DNA of 23,442 nt, from NCBI GenBank assembly GCA_012271125.1, contig JAAXHB010000048.1:1-23442 (forward strand), read 5' to 3'. Shown piece by piece: positions 15,205 to 23,008 of the stretch. Each line of letters opens with the position of its first letter. The first letter of the stretch is position 1. Position numbers and translations under genes: made by a program. Below the pieces are notes generated by a model. It worked only from the letters and a program-made list of their open reading frames with translations, did not search any database and was not told where the DNA came from. Source of the stretch: Actinomycetota bacterium (lineage in GTDB: Bacteria; Actinomycetota; Acidimicrobiia; Acidimicrobiales; Aldehydirespiratoraceae).

Positions 15205-16845
15205 CTCTATGTCTTGAGCTTGCAACTCGGCAGCGCGCTCGGTTGGGTCGCCCCAACCGCCTCCGCCGGGCAGTTCCAAGATCAAACGTTTACCTGCCGG
15301 CACAAGCTGCTTGCCCTTGCCTCTAAAGGGTGTGCCATCGTCTAGCACGACATGTCCGTTGGCACCGTCTTGGCCGCCGTGTCGTCCACGCGCGGGATGG
15401 TCTACACGATCAAACATTGCGCTGAAATGCAGTTCATAACCTTCGGCTGGACCAAGTTCAATAGTTTGACCAAGACCGCCACGATATTTGCCTGCGCCAC
15501 CGGAGTCGCTGCGTAGCTCCTTGCGCCAAATAATGATCGGTCCAACCTGTTCGGTGGCTTCTACAGACATGGTTCGTACGCCGCTAGGAAACGCTGTGGC
15601 GTTAAGGCCGTCAATGCTTGGGCGCGCGCCAGCACCGCCGCTGTTGAACATCAGCACCTCCGCCGACTGCCCATCGCCTCTCAGTTCATCTGCAATCTCG
15701 CTCCCGTTGCGAACTGGGCGAACTCCGGCTTGGAAGTTCCACAACGCCCCCGCTCCTTCTGCGGGTATCAGCTCTGGCAGTGCCGGTGCCAACGCTCCCA
15801 AACACAGGTCGGTCACAAAATGCCCGATCACATGGCGCACCGCCACCGGTTGGGGATGAACCGCATTGAGAATGCAACCTTCAGGAGCGCTCACACTAAA
15901 GGGGGCTAAAGACGCAGCATTGTTGGGCACAGCCGGTGCCAAAGCACACAACAACCCGTAGGTCATGTACGCCTGGGCATAAGTCAGCGGAACGTTCACC
16001 CCAAATGCGCTCGCCCGCGAAGTGCCGGCAAAATCAGCGTGCATTCCCACTCCGTTTTCGGCGACGTCCAATTTCACCGCCAGCGTGACCGGCTCGTCGT
16101 AGCCGTCAACAGTCATCTCATTCTCATAAGTCCCGGCTGGCACTGCCGCCAACGACTGTTGAATTGCCACCGCAGTGCGTTCAAACACATGCCCAGCAAC
16201 ACCGGTCAAGTCAGTTGCCCTCACCTCGTCTAGCAAGTCGTTTAACTGCTTGATGCCTGCAGTATTGCCAGCTGCTAGCGAATGCAGATCGCCGACAATT
16301 TGATCAGGCTCACGCACGTTGGCGCGAATTACGGAGATCAAGTCCTCGTTGAGGTTGCCGCGCTCGACAAGTTTCATGATTGGAACACGCAGTCCCTCTT
16401 CGTAAACCTCTGATGCGTCGGGACCGAAGCCTCTGCCGCCGATGTCGACAACATGAACCGTGTCGGCGAAATAACCAATCAGCTCATGGCGGCGAAACAC
16501 AGGCGTGACAACTGTGAAGTCGTGTAGATGGCCGGTGCCTTTCCAGGGGTCGTTGGTGACGTAGACATCGCCTTCGTAAATGCGATGCGTGCCGATGTCG
16601 TTGATGAAATGCCCGACGGCTGCTGCCATCGTGTTGACATGCCCTGGAGTGCCAGTGACAGCTTGAGCGATCATCTTCCCGTTGATGTCAAAGATTCCTG
16701 CGGAAAGGTCACCGGCTTCGCGCACGCTGGTGCTAAACGACGCCTTGACAAGGGTCACCGCCTGTTCTTCCACGACGGAGATCAGGCGGTTCCACATGAC
16801 CTGATACTGCAGCCGCTCCTCTGCTTTCGTCATCACTACTGTCAC
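15172..16845 (-). CDS. hyuB: Hydantoinase B / oxoprolinase-type subunit
   Basis: 557 residues, in the family range. Signatures: 'MIAQAVTGTPGHVNTM', 'YEGDVYVTNDPWKGTGHLHDFTV' region (about 90-112), 'ATEQVGPIIIWRKELRSDSGGAGKYRGG' region, and C-terminal 'ELPGGGGWGDP'. Pairs with HyuA as an ATP-dependent enzyme opening cyclic amides (hydantoin, N-methylhydantoin, 5-oxoproline) or, in relatives, carboxylating acetone. The GTG at 16845 overlaps the hyuA stop by four bases (GTGA); an ATG at 16833 ('MTKAEERLQYQVMW') is equally plausible. Coupled to hyuA upstream and abutting thrH downstream. The substrate is not determinable from sequence. Confidence 0.9.
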   Translation of the reverse strand: MTVVMTKAEERLQYQVMWNRLISVVEEQAVTLVKASFSTSVREAGDLSAGIFDINGKMIAQAVTGTPGHVNTMAAAVGHFINDIGTHRIYEGDVYVTNDPWKGTGHLHDFTVVTPVFRRHELIGYFADTVHVVDIGGRGFGPDASEVYEEGLRVPIMKLVERGNLNEDLISVIRANVREPDQIVGDLHSLAAGNTAGIKQLNDLLDEVRATDLTGVAGHVFERTAVAIQQSLAAVPAGTYENEMTVDGYDEPVTLAVKLDVAENGVGMHADFAGTSRASAFGVNVPLTYAQAYMTYGLLCALAPAVPNNAASLAPFSVSAPEGCILNAVHPQPVAVRHVIGHFVTDLCLGALAPALPELIPAEGAGALWNFQAGVRPVRNGSEIADELRGDGQSAEVLMFNSGGAGARPSIDGLNATAFPSGVRTMSVEATEQVGPIIIWRKELRSDSGGAGKYRGGLGQTIELGPAEGYELHFSAMFDRVDHPARGRHGGQDGANGHVVLDDGTPFRGKGKQLVPAGKRLILELPGGGGWGDPTERAAELQAQDIEQGYVSGNRGM

Positions 16846-18992
16846 ACCCCGGCTTTCGGTTGCAGCAGCAAACAGCCGTCGCCTTGACCGATGGCGTCAT
16901 GGGTTGACGGCACCACTGTTGTTGTCTGTGATTCGACGATTACAGCCGGTCCCGCAACACGCATGCCTGCTGTTATTTGTTCTCTGGGCACCACCGAAGC
17001 ATTCACCTCGCTGCCGGTTGCAACATCCCACACACCGCGAACAGCAGTGGCTTCGAAATCCTGTTCGGCGTCATGAATTTGTAGGCGCTCGACGTCCTTG
17101 TCTGCGAGCACTGCTCGCACGGACCAGCTCACCGCTTCAATCTCTAGTCCTTGTATCGCCCGGCCGAAAAATGCCTCGTATGCCTTGGTGAACTCTGTTG
17201 ACAACAGCTCCGCATCTGTGCCGTCCATAATTGATCTGGCCACAATTGATCTGGCTACCGAAGACGTCGGCAACTCAACAGGTATTTCCCAACCCTGTCC
17301 CACATAGCGCATGTATACCCAACGTTGTAGGTGCAAATCTTCGACAACGAAAGCCGAAGCTGTCGCAGCGGCTTCAGTCACAAAACTCGACGCCTCTTCG
17401 GTCAACTCGGTCAGCACAGTCTCCACAGCAGCCGGGTCAAAATCATCTAGGCGGCAATAGTGGCTGCGCACCGCCTCATAAGAAAACGGCGCACGCAAGA
17501 ACCCAATAGCGGAACCAACCCCTGCCCCAGGCGGAATCAGCAGCTGCTCAACACCGAGCTTTGCGCATAGACGCACCGCATGAACCGGCGCGGCGCCACC
17601 GAATGCGATCATCGTGAACCCATCGAGGCTGTAGCCGCTTTCGGTGGCATGTACCCGAGCAGCGTTTGCCATGCTCTCATCCACCACTTCAGACACACCG
17701 ATAGCTGCGGTGGTCTCATCCAACCCCAGCTGCTCCCCCACCCCGCTTGCCAAAGCTGTCACCGCAGCGTCACTATCCAAGGTGATCTCATCGGCACCGA
17801 AAGTGTCCGCCGAAAGCCGTCCCAGCACCAGATCGGCGTCGGTGACGGTGGCGTTTTGCCCGCCAAGCCCGTAACACGCCGGCCCTGGATCGGCACCAGC
17901 ACTACGTGGACCGACCCGAATCTGATCCAACACGTCCACCGAGGCAATCGAGCCGCCGCCTGCGCCGATTTCGATCATCTCAATTACCGGAATAGAAATC
18001 GACGTCCCGCTGCCCTTGGCAAATCGAGTCGTGCGCGCCACCTCAAAAGACTTTGCAGTGCTTGGCGTGAAGTCTGAAATCAGACAAATCTTTGCCGTGG
18101 TGCCGCCCATGTCGTAGCTCAACACCCGATCCAGCCCGTAGCGCTGCGCCAAATCCGCTGCAAAAATCGCTCCACCAGCCGGCCCTGACTCAACCAGTCG
18201 AACTGGAAGACGAGCTGCGCTTGACAAGCTCATCAATCCGCCGCCGGAATGGATCACATATACCGGACAATCTGCCCCAAGTGCTTTCAAGTCGTCGCTC
18301 AGTCGATGCAAATACGACGACATCACCGGCTGCACATAAGCGTTGGCGCACACCGTGTTGAACCGCTCCAGCTCACGCATCTGCGGTGACACTTCTGACG
18401 AAAGCGACACCGCAACTTCAGGCATTGCCTTCGTCAAAACGTCACGAAAGCGTTCCTCATGAGCCGGGTTCACGTAGCTGTGCAAAAACCCGACCGCTAC
18501 CGACTCATAACCGCCGTCTTTGAGAGTTGCTGCCAACGACTGCGCGGCGTCTTCGTCGAAAGGCACCAGCACTCGGCCATGGGCGTCGATGCGTTCGCGC
18601 AGTCCGTAACGGTGACGTCGTTCCACCAGCGGCGTGGGCAAAACCAGATTGATGTCGTATTGCTCGAAGCGGCTCTCGGTGCGAGTCTCAACCACGTCAC
18701 GAAAGCCTTCGGTGGTCACAAACGCTGTGTGAGCACCACGCCGTTCAATCAAAGCGTTGGTGGCAAGGGTGGTGCCGTGAATAATGCCGCTGAGTTGCTG
18801 CGGCTTGACATCAGCCTTGCCAAGAACCGCTTTGATGCCATCGACGACGCCTTTTTCAGGACTTGCCGGCGTGGTCAGGACTTTTGCTGACTCATGCGAC
18901 AACGACCCTTGGCCTGTTGGAAGCTCTAGGACTACGTCAGTGAACGTCCCGCCAACGTCAACCCCCAAACGCATGCTTTGTAACTGCGTCAT
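16842..18992 (-). CDS. hyuA: Hydantoinase A / N-methylhydantoinase ATP-binding subunit
   Basis: 716 residues. ASKHA-type ATPase: phosphate loop 'DVGGTFTDV' (12-20), 'IIHGTTLATNALIERRG' (about 69-85), 'VESGPAGGAIFAA', second phosphate loop 'SYDMGGTTAKICLI', and 'GAGGGSIASVD' that is typical of HyuA/OplA. Uses ATP to activate a cyclic amide for ring opening together with HyuB. First of the coupled leftward set hyuA-hyuB-thrH; the VOC gene lies 54 bp upstream in the same direction. The start has AGGA about 14 bases upstream, weak; Met7 is an alternative. A 15-bp in-frame tandem duplication gives VARSI-VARSI near residues 579-588. N-methylhydantoinase, 5-oxoprolinase and acetophenone-type enzymes cannot be told apart by eye. 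Confidence 0.92.
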   Translation of the reverse strand: MTQLQSMRLGVDVGGTFTDVVLELPTGQGSLSHESAKVLTTPASPEKGVVDGIKAVLGKADVKPQQLSGIIHGTTLATNALIERRGAHTAFVTTEGFRDVVETRTESRFEQYDINLVLPTPLVERRHRYGLRERIDAHGRVLVPFDEDAAQSLAATLKDGGYESVAVGFLHSYVNPAHEERFRDVLTKAMPEVAVSLSSEVSPQMRELERFNTVCANAYVQPVMSSYLHRLSDDLKALGADCPVYVIHSGGGLMSLSSAARLPVRLVESGPAGGAIFAADLAQRYGLDRVLSYDMGGTTAKICLISDFTPSTAKSFEVARTTRFAKGSGTSISIPVIEMIEIGAGGGSIASVDVLDQIRVGPRSAGADPGPACYGLGGQNATVTDADLVLGRLSADTFGADEITLDSDAAVTALASGVGEQLGLDETTAAIGVSEVVDESMANAARVHATESGYSLDGFTMIAFGGAAPVHAVRLCAKLGVEQLLIPPGAGVGSAIGFLRAPFSYEAVRSHYCRLDDFDPAAVETVLTELTEEASSFVTEAAATASAFVVEDLHLQRWVYMRYVGQGWEIPVELPTSSVARSIVARSIMDGTDAELLSTEFTKAYEAFFGRAIQGLEIEAVSWSVRAVLADKDVERLQIHDAEQDFEATAVRGVWDVATGSEVNASVVPREQITAGMRVAGPAVIVESQTTTVVPSTHDAIGQGDGCLLLQPKAGV
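17229..17258 (-). repeat. 15-bp in-frame tandem duplication in hyuA
   Basis: AATTGATCTGGCCAC (17229-17243) and AATTGATCTGGCTAC (17244-17258), one mismatch. It duplicates five residues in a poorly conserved part of the protein, so it is likely tolerated. Confidence 0.85.
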
Positions 18993-19046
18993 TATCTGAC
19001 TAGTCCTACGTCGCGCTTCGAAGCTGGCTTACCCAAAGAGAGCAAG

Positions 19047-19514
19047 CTACGCGTGCGCTTCGGCCTCCCAGGCCTCATCGGCACGCCGGTGCAGCTCGTC
19101 ATGGTCGACATCTTCGACATGGGTTGACACCGCCCAGCGATGCCCCCAAGGATCAAGAAACTGTCCGGAGCGATCCCCATAGAACTGCTTCTCCACAGGG
19201 CGCAACTCGGTGGCACCAGCTTTAAGTGCTGCTGCGAAAACTGCGTCTACGTCTTCTACATAGACCATGATTGCTACGCCTGTGCCGCCCAATGTTTTGG
19301 GCGAGACCACGTTCATCTCAGGGAACTCGTCTGAGAGCATGATTACCGAGTCACCGACCATCAGCTCAGCATGACCGATCACGCCGTCATACTCGTAACG
19401 CTCACGCTCGGTTGCGCCTAACACGCTGGTGTAGAACTCGATTGCCGCCTTTGCGTCATGAACGCACAATGCCGGCGTTACTCGCGGATAGTTATCAGGA
19501 AACTTGCTGACCAT
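19047..19514 (-). CDS. VOC-fold (glyoxalase/PhnB-like) protein
   Basis: 155 residues. 'VTPALCVHDAKAAIEFYTSVLGATE' (12-36) and 'VEKQFYGDRSGQFLDPWGHRWAVSTHVEDV' (about 106-135) are typical of PhnB-like members of the vicinal oxygen chelate family. VOC proteins include glyoxalases, dioxygenases and antibiotic-resistance binders; this subgroup lacks a single assigned reaction. GAGG lies two to three bases before the ATG, unusually close. It precedes hyuA by 54 bp in the same direction and could be the first gene of that transcript. It is divergent from the DNA glycosylase with only 33 bp between starts. Confidence 0.87.
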   Translation of the reverse strand: MVSKFPDNYPRVTPALCVHDAKAAIEFYTSVLGATERERYEYDGVIGHAELMVGDSVIMLSDEFPEMNVVSPKTLGGTGVAIMVYVEDVDAVFAAALKAGATELRPVEKQFYGDRSGQFLDPWGHRWAVSTHVEDVDHDELHRRADEAWEAEAHA

Positions 19515-19547
19515 GTCCTCAATCGTAGAACTCTTAGGCTCAAAATT

Positions 19548-20150
19548 GTGCGACGAAGTTTCTATGAGAGAGATGCGCGAGAGCTTGCGCCTGAGCTGTT
19601 GAACCAGGTGCTGGTCATGGACTCCGGCTTGTCAGGACGCATCGTTGAAGTTGAGGCATATCGGGGCAGCGACGACCCAGCAAGCCATGCTCGTCGGCGC
19701 ATGACGCCTCGCAACGCCACAATGTTTGGCCCGCCCGGACATCTTTATGTGTATTTGACCTATGGCATGCACTGGTGCGCCAACGTTGTCTGCGAAACCG
19801 ACGGCGAGCCAGGCGCAGTGCTGCTGCGAGCACTCACACCAATGACAGGTCTTGACCTTATGTATGCCAACCGCGGTCCTATCGCCAAAAAGGACACCGA
19901 CCTGTGCAGCGGCCCCGCCAAACTCACTCAAGCCCTCGCCATCACCGGCTCTGACGACACCACCAACCTCATCATCGGTAAAGAAAAGATAGATAAAGGA
20001 AAGATCAAAATCATCAACGACGGCACCTCTCCACCCACAGACCCAGGCGTATCAACCCGCATCGGCTTACGCAAAGGCGAGGGCGATGACTTCTTATGGC
20101 GCTGGTATGTCCGTGGCGTCCCCGACGTCTCCCGTGCCCCTAAAAACTAA
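19548..20150 (+). CDS. 3-methyladenine DNA glycosylase (AAG/MPG family)
   Basis: About 200 residues from the GTG at 19548. Removes alkylated and deaminated purines in base excision repair. Family pattern is clear: 'LLNQVLVMDSGLSGRIVEVEAYRGSDDPASHA' region, where the Glu of 'VEAY' is the catalytic residue; 'TPRNATMFGPPGHLYVYLTYGMHWCANVVC' region; 'GAVLLRALTP'; 'LCSGPAKLTQAL'; 'RIGLRKG'. An upstream ATG (19458) in frame would place 30 residues across the divergent VOC gene; the GTG, with AGG about 10 bases before it, gives the usual 190-205 residue length. A Lys/Ile-rich stretch ('GKEKIDKGKIKI') lies where the family has a variable loop. Confidence 0.9.
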   Translation: MRRSFYERDARELAPELLNQVLVMDSGLSGRIVEVEAYRGSDDPASHARRRMTPRNATMFGPPGHLYVYLTYGMHWCANVVCETDGEPGAVLLRALTPMTGLDLMYANRGPIAKKDTDLCSGPAKLTQALAITGSDDTTNLIIGKEKIDKGKIKIINDGTSPPTDPGVSTRIGLRKGEGDDFLWRWYVRGVPDVSRAPKN

Positions 20151-20153
20151 ACC

Positions 20154-20182
20154 TTGACAGGCAGAAATACTAAAATAAGCAT
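20154..20182 (+). promoter_or_regulatory. Candidate promoter for the leader peptide and membrane protein
   Basis: A perfect -35 TTGACA (20154-20159) begins three bases after the glycosylase stop codon. The best -10 at 16-17 bp spacing is TAAGCA/AAGCAT, weak; TAAAAT (20171-20176) is better by sequence but only 11 bp away. Overall plausible, not firm. Confidence 0.4.
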
Positions 20183-20197
20183 CTACAGGAGGTTTTC

Positions 20198-20239
20198 GTG
20201 CCGTGCCTCCAAGTGAAACTTGAAGTCGCTGGCGCGTAA
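20198..20239 (+). CDS. Possible 13-codon leader peptide
   Basis: GTG start with AGGAGG seven bases upstream, better than the Shine-Dalgarno of the gene that follows. It reads MPCLQVKLEVAGA and stops 16 bases before the ATG at 20256. The Shine-Dalgarno GGAGG can pair with CCTCC at 20206-20210, and CAAGT-GAA-ACTTG (20210-20222) can form a small hairpin. This could be a translated regulatory leader. It has one Cys and no run of a single amino acid, so it does not look like a classic attenuator. Confidence 0.4.
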   Translation: MPCLQVKLEVAGA

Positions 20240-20255
20240 CACGAAAGGATCAATC

Positions 20256-20696
20256 ATGGAAATTCTTATGGTTATCGGGCGAATCATTTTTGGTTTTGCC
20301 CATGGCAGAGGCAACATTCAGCGCCGCTTGAGCAGCAACGACGCAATCGATGAAGCCGCACAGTCAGGTGTTGGTCTGCCAGCTAAGGCCAAGGACAAGA
20401 TGATGTTGTCAAAAATTCGCGGCGTTGTTCACGCCATCGTCGGATTGGCAATCATCTTGGGCGTCTGGACCGACCTTGCGCTGCTCCTCGCAGGCCTTTT
20501 TTGGGTACAGCAGGTGTTTTATAACTTCCCACTTCGTCACGGCGAAGAGAGTCGCTCAGAGCGCTACAACTTGTTCAACAAGGCAACGCTTATAGCAGCT
20601 GGTGTGATCTTCATGCTTGGTGCCACAGCAGCTCTAGGCACTGGCGACAACGGAATCGGCTGGACACTTACAGACAACTTGTTCTGGAATAACTAA
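20256..20696 (+). CDS. Small integral membrane protein, possibly DoxX-like
   Basis: 146 residues starting at ATG 20256, with AAAGGA seven bases upstream. An earlier in-frame ATG at 20220 lacks such a signal and overlaps the leader. Hydrophobic segments at about 3-16, 54-70, 72-92 and 108-128 suggest four helices. The N-terminal 'ILMVIGRIIFGFAHGRGNI' resembles the 'R..lG..f...G..K' opening of DoxX proteins, and the second segment 'HAIVGLAIILGVWTDLALLLAGLFWV' fits that topology. I cannot assign a function. It is transcribed alone and ends in a strong terminator. Confidence 0.7.
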   Translation: MEILMVIGRIIFGFAHGRGNIQRRLSSNDAIDEAAQSGVGLPAKAKDKMMLSKIRGVVHAIVGLAIILGVWTDLALLLAGLFWVQQVFYNFPLRHGEESRSERYNLFNKATLIAAGVIFMLGATAALGTGDNGIGWTLTDNLFWNN

Positions 20697-20708
20697 ACGT
20701 TTCCTAAT

Positions 20709-20738
20709 GAGCGCTTAGTGCGTAGGTACTAGACGCTC
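20709..20738 (+). other. Hairpin in the 3' untranslated region
   Basis: GAGCGCTTAGT (20709-20719) pairs with ACTAGACGCTC (20728-20738) with one mismatch and one wobble, loop of 8. It sits 12 bases after the stop codon and 13 bases before the terminator stem, so the 3' end would carry two hairpins in a row. Confidence 0.55.
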
Positions 20739-20750
20739 CAATATCTGATT

Positions 20751-20785
20751 AAGCCGGTCGGTACTTCGGGACTGACCGGCTTTTT
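20751..20785 (+). terminator. Rho-independent terminator
   Basis: AAGCCGGTCGGT (20751-20762) pairs with ACTGACCGGCTT (20771-20782) with one G-T wobble, loop acttcggg, followed by a T run to 20785. It ends the membrane protein transcript. On the minus strand AA precedes the stem rather than a U run following it, so it mainly works rightward. Confidence 0.9.
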
Positions 20786-20860
20786 CGCACTTAGCTATTT
20801 TCTCCGAGCAACTCACGTCACTTATCCCCCGACGACATCAGGAACCCTAGAAGGAAAGAA

Positions 20861-21520
20861 TTAGGTGGCGCAAGGCGGCAGCTCGTAGTGAGCGATCCGT
20901 TTGAGGGTGTTGCGATCTGTGTGCTCATAAGGCTCATCAAGTTCTGTCATTTGTAAGACAGCGACCTCGTCGTAGGTCAACTCGTCACCGTTGACTGACA
21001 TGTTCAACACATAGTCGATACAGCGGGCGTGTTCAAACAGGTGCGGGTTTGAGCAGATGCCGTACATGTCGCTGTCGGCGGTGGCTCGCAACGTGAAACT
21101 GGTGGCGTCAGGCTCTACCTCCCCGCCTGCCAAGATCACCGACCCCCGCGGGATTACGAAGCCCCGCATTACATGACGCAACCCGCCGCACCAGAGCCAG
21201 TAGCCGACCTCGGTGTGAAATGGAATGTCCTCACCGATGCGCCACGCCGCCATCTTGTAATCAAGCCCGTATAGGTGCTGGGTGCCGTTGTCAACGGGAC
21301 CAAACGGCTTGAAGGTGATGGTTTCGCGGTAGTCGGTGTCGCCCAAGGTGTCGTCGGCATGATGGAAAGAGAAGTCCACGCCTTTGGTGCCTTCCCACTC
21401 GCCGGCAAGCTGAGCCAACGGCCCAAAATGAGGCGCGTGACAGTCAACAACATTGCCGGCAACAACACTGCCGGTCTCTGCGTTGATACTTTCTGGATTG
21501 ATACTTTCTGAGTCACTCAT
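20861..21520 (-). CDS. Nitrobindin/FABP-like heme-binding beta-barrel protein
   Basis: 219 residues. 'FGPLAQLAGEWEGTKG' (about 32-47) fits the GxWxGxG opening of the nitrobindin/THAP4 family, followed by 'YRETITFKPFGPVDNGTQHLYGLDYKM' region and 'VGYWLWCGGLRHVMRGFVIPRG' region of a ten-stranded barrel. Nitrobindins bind ferric heme and react with peroxynitrite; this one is longer and divergent, so heme binding is inferred. ATG overlaps the argH stop (ATGA) with GGAGG three bases upstream, so it is translationally coupled to argH. The N-terminus contains a repeated 'ESIN' from a 15-bp duplication and looks disordered. Confidence 0.78.
   Translation of the reverse strand: MSDSESINPESINAETGSVVAGNVVDCHAPHFGPLAQLAGEWEGTKGVDFSFHHADDTLGDTDYRETITFKPFGPVDNGTQHLYGLDYKMAAWRIGEDIPFHTEVGYWLWCGGLRHVMRGFVIPRGSVILAGGEVEPDATSFTLRATADSDMYGICSNPHLFEHARCIDYVLNMSVNGDELTYDEVAVLQMTELDEPYEHTDRNTLKRIAHYELPPCAT
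21483..21512 (-). repeat. 15-bp tandem duplication in the nitrobindin-like N-terminus
   Basis: TTGATACTTTCTGGA (21483-21497) and TTGATACTTTCTGAG (21498-21512), 13 of 15 identical, in frame, encoding ESIN twice. Confidence 0.8.
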
Positions 21521-22908
21521 GATCCTCCTAAAGCTTGCTGGGTTTCCAGTGCCTTCTTGAAGTTCTCCAATTGCACCGACACAGCCGTAGGGCTGCCACC
21601 GCCGTGACTGGTGCGAGACACCCCGGCATCCCCAAGCAGTTGCGCTGCTTCGCTGCCGAGACGCTCATCGGCTTCCACCAATTCCCGCATGCTGATGCCG
21701 TCCTCTAAGGATTTTCTAACGACTTCGCCGACGACGCCATGAGCGTCTCTAAACGCCATGCCCTTTTGAACCAACCATTCTGCTAAATCGGTTGCTGCCA
21801 AGTACGGCGACGACGCCATCTGCGACATTTGTTCAGTATCAAACTCCAACGCCTCAATCATGCCGTTGAGTGCTGCCAACACCAGATTTGTGTTGTCGAA
21901 AGCGTCAAACAAGGGCTCTTTGTCTTCTTGAAGGTCTTTTGAATACGCCAGCGGCAAACCCTTCAAAGTCACAAGCATCCCCGTCAAGTGGCCGATGATT
22001 CGCCCTGCCTTACCCCTAGCTAACTCAGCGGCGTCAGGGTTTTTCTTCTGGGGCATCATCGACGAGCCGGTGGCGTAGCTGTCAGGCAATGTCACAAAGC
22101 TGAACTCTGATGTTGTCCACAGCACTAGCTCCTCGCCTATTCGGCTCAAATGCACTCCGATAACCGCCAGCGCATACAGGGCATCGAGCACAAAGTCCCG
22201 ATCCGAAACCGCGTCCAAACTGTTCTCATACACAGATGAAAACCCAAGCGCCTCAGCCGTTTGAGCGGGATCAATCGGCAGCGACGTGCCTGCTAGTGCC
22301 CCCGCGCCGAGCGCTGAAACATCAGCCCGCGCATATGCCTGACCCAACCTCTCAAAGTCTCGTGACAGTGCCCAGCCGTGCGCCAGCAGATGATGCGCCA
22401 ACGCCACCGGCTGCGCATGCTGCATGTGCGTATACCCCGGCAGAACTGCGTCGCCGGCTTGGGCCGCTTTTTTCGCCAACGTCTCCTGCAACACCATCAC
22501 AAGCCCAGCAGTCTGCGCCAAAGCGTCTTTAGTCCAGAGCCGCAGATCGGTTACGACTTGATCGTTGCGGCTGCGACCTGTGTGCATCTTTCGTCCAGCA
22601 GGTGTGACTTCTGAGACCCGCCGCTCGATGTGGGTGTGGATGTCTTCGTCACCGGCGGCTGATTTAAACCGCCCTTCAGCTAGCTCAGCAGCAATTTCTG
22701 CGCCGACCTGATCCAGGGCAGCGCAAATCTCATCGGCTTCGTCACCGGTGAGAATGCCGACCGACGCCAACATCTGCACATGTGCCCGCGAGCCGGCAAT
22801 GTCTTGGGCGTACATGACCTTGTCGAAGCTCAAGCTGTCGCTTAAAGCACGCAAAGGCGCGGCCGCGTCACCGTCGAAACGTCCTTGCCACAAGGTCTCA
22901 TCACTCAT
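21517..22908 (-). CDS. argH: Argininosuccinate lyase
   Basis: 463 residues from the ATG at 22908, which has GGGAGG six bases upstream; an in-frame ATG at 22950 would add 14 residues ('STPAATGSCWEVF') unlike the family. Splits argininosuccinate into arginine and fumarate. 'TGRSRNDQV' (110-118), 'GYTHMQHAQP' (158-167, H161 general base) and the flexible signature loop 'GSSMMPQKKNPD' (281-292) are intact. It follows argG in the same direction after 96 bp containing a 21-bp triple repeat, and its stop overlaps the nitrobindin-like start. Confidence 0.97.
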   Translation of the reverse strand: MSDETLWQGRFDGDAAAPLRALSDSLSFDKVMYAQDIAGSRAHVQMLASVGILTGDEADEICAALDQVGAEIAAELAEGRFKSAAGDEDIHTHIERRVSEVTPAGRKMHTGRSRNDQVVTDLRLWTKDALAQTAGLVMVLQETLAKKAAQAGDAVLPGYTHMQHAQPVALAHHLLAHGWALSRDFERLGQAYARADVSALGAGALAGTSLPIDPAQTAEALGFSSVYENSLDAVSDRDFVLDALYALAVIGVHLSRIGEELVLWTTSEFSFVTLPDSYATGSSMMPQKKNPDAAELARGKAGRIIGHLTGMLVTLKGLPLAYSKDLQEDKEPLFDAFDNTNLVLAALNGMIEALEFDTEQMSQMASSPYLAATDLAEWLVQKGMAFRDAHGVVGEVVRKSLEDGISMRELVEADERLGSEAAQLLGDAGVSRTSHGGGSPTAVSVQLENFKKALETQQALGGS

Positions 22909-23008
22909 AAAGACCTCCCAACATGACCCCGTCGCTGCAGGCGTCGACATTCATTCCAGTATCCATAACTGGCATTCCAGGATTCATAACTGGCATTCCA
23001 GGATTCAT
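22901..23008 (-). CDS. Possible 35-codon mini-ORF bridging argG and argH
   Basis: The ATG at 23008 overlaps the argG stop (ATGA). The frame stays open through the repeat, reading MNPGMPV-MNPGMPV-MDTGMNV, then 14 more residues, and stops at 22901-22903, just past the argH ATG (22906-22908). Both junctions have the geometry of translational coupling. It may be a real coupling peptide that lets ribosomes cross the 96-bp gap, or a by-product of a 21-bp duplication (seven codons, frame-preserving). No Shine-Dalgarno of its own beyond the argG end. Confidence 0.35.
   Translation of the reverse strand: MNPGMPVMNPGMPVMDTGMNVDACSDGVMLGGLYE

Noticed and set aside
17580..18077. 165-codon rightward frame inside hyuA
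   Set aside because: Antisense to a well-conserved part of hyuA, rich in His/Arg/Pro as expected of shadow frames, and no ribosome site.
19458..19547. ATG at 19458 as start of the DNA glycosylase
   Set aside because: It would overlap the divergent VOC gene by 57 bases and add 30 Arg-rich residues not typical of the family.
22909..22950. Longer argH start at 22950
   Set aside because: The extra 14 residues do not resemble ArgH N-termini, and the ATG at 22908 has an excellent Shine-Dalgarno.
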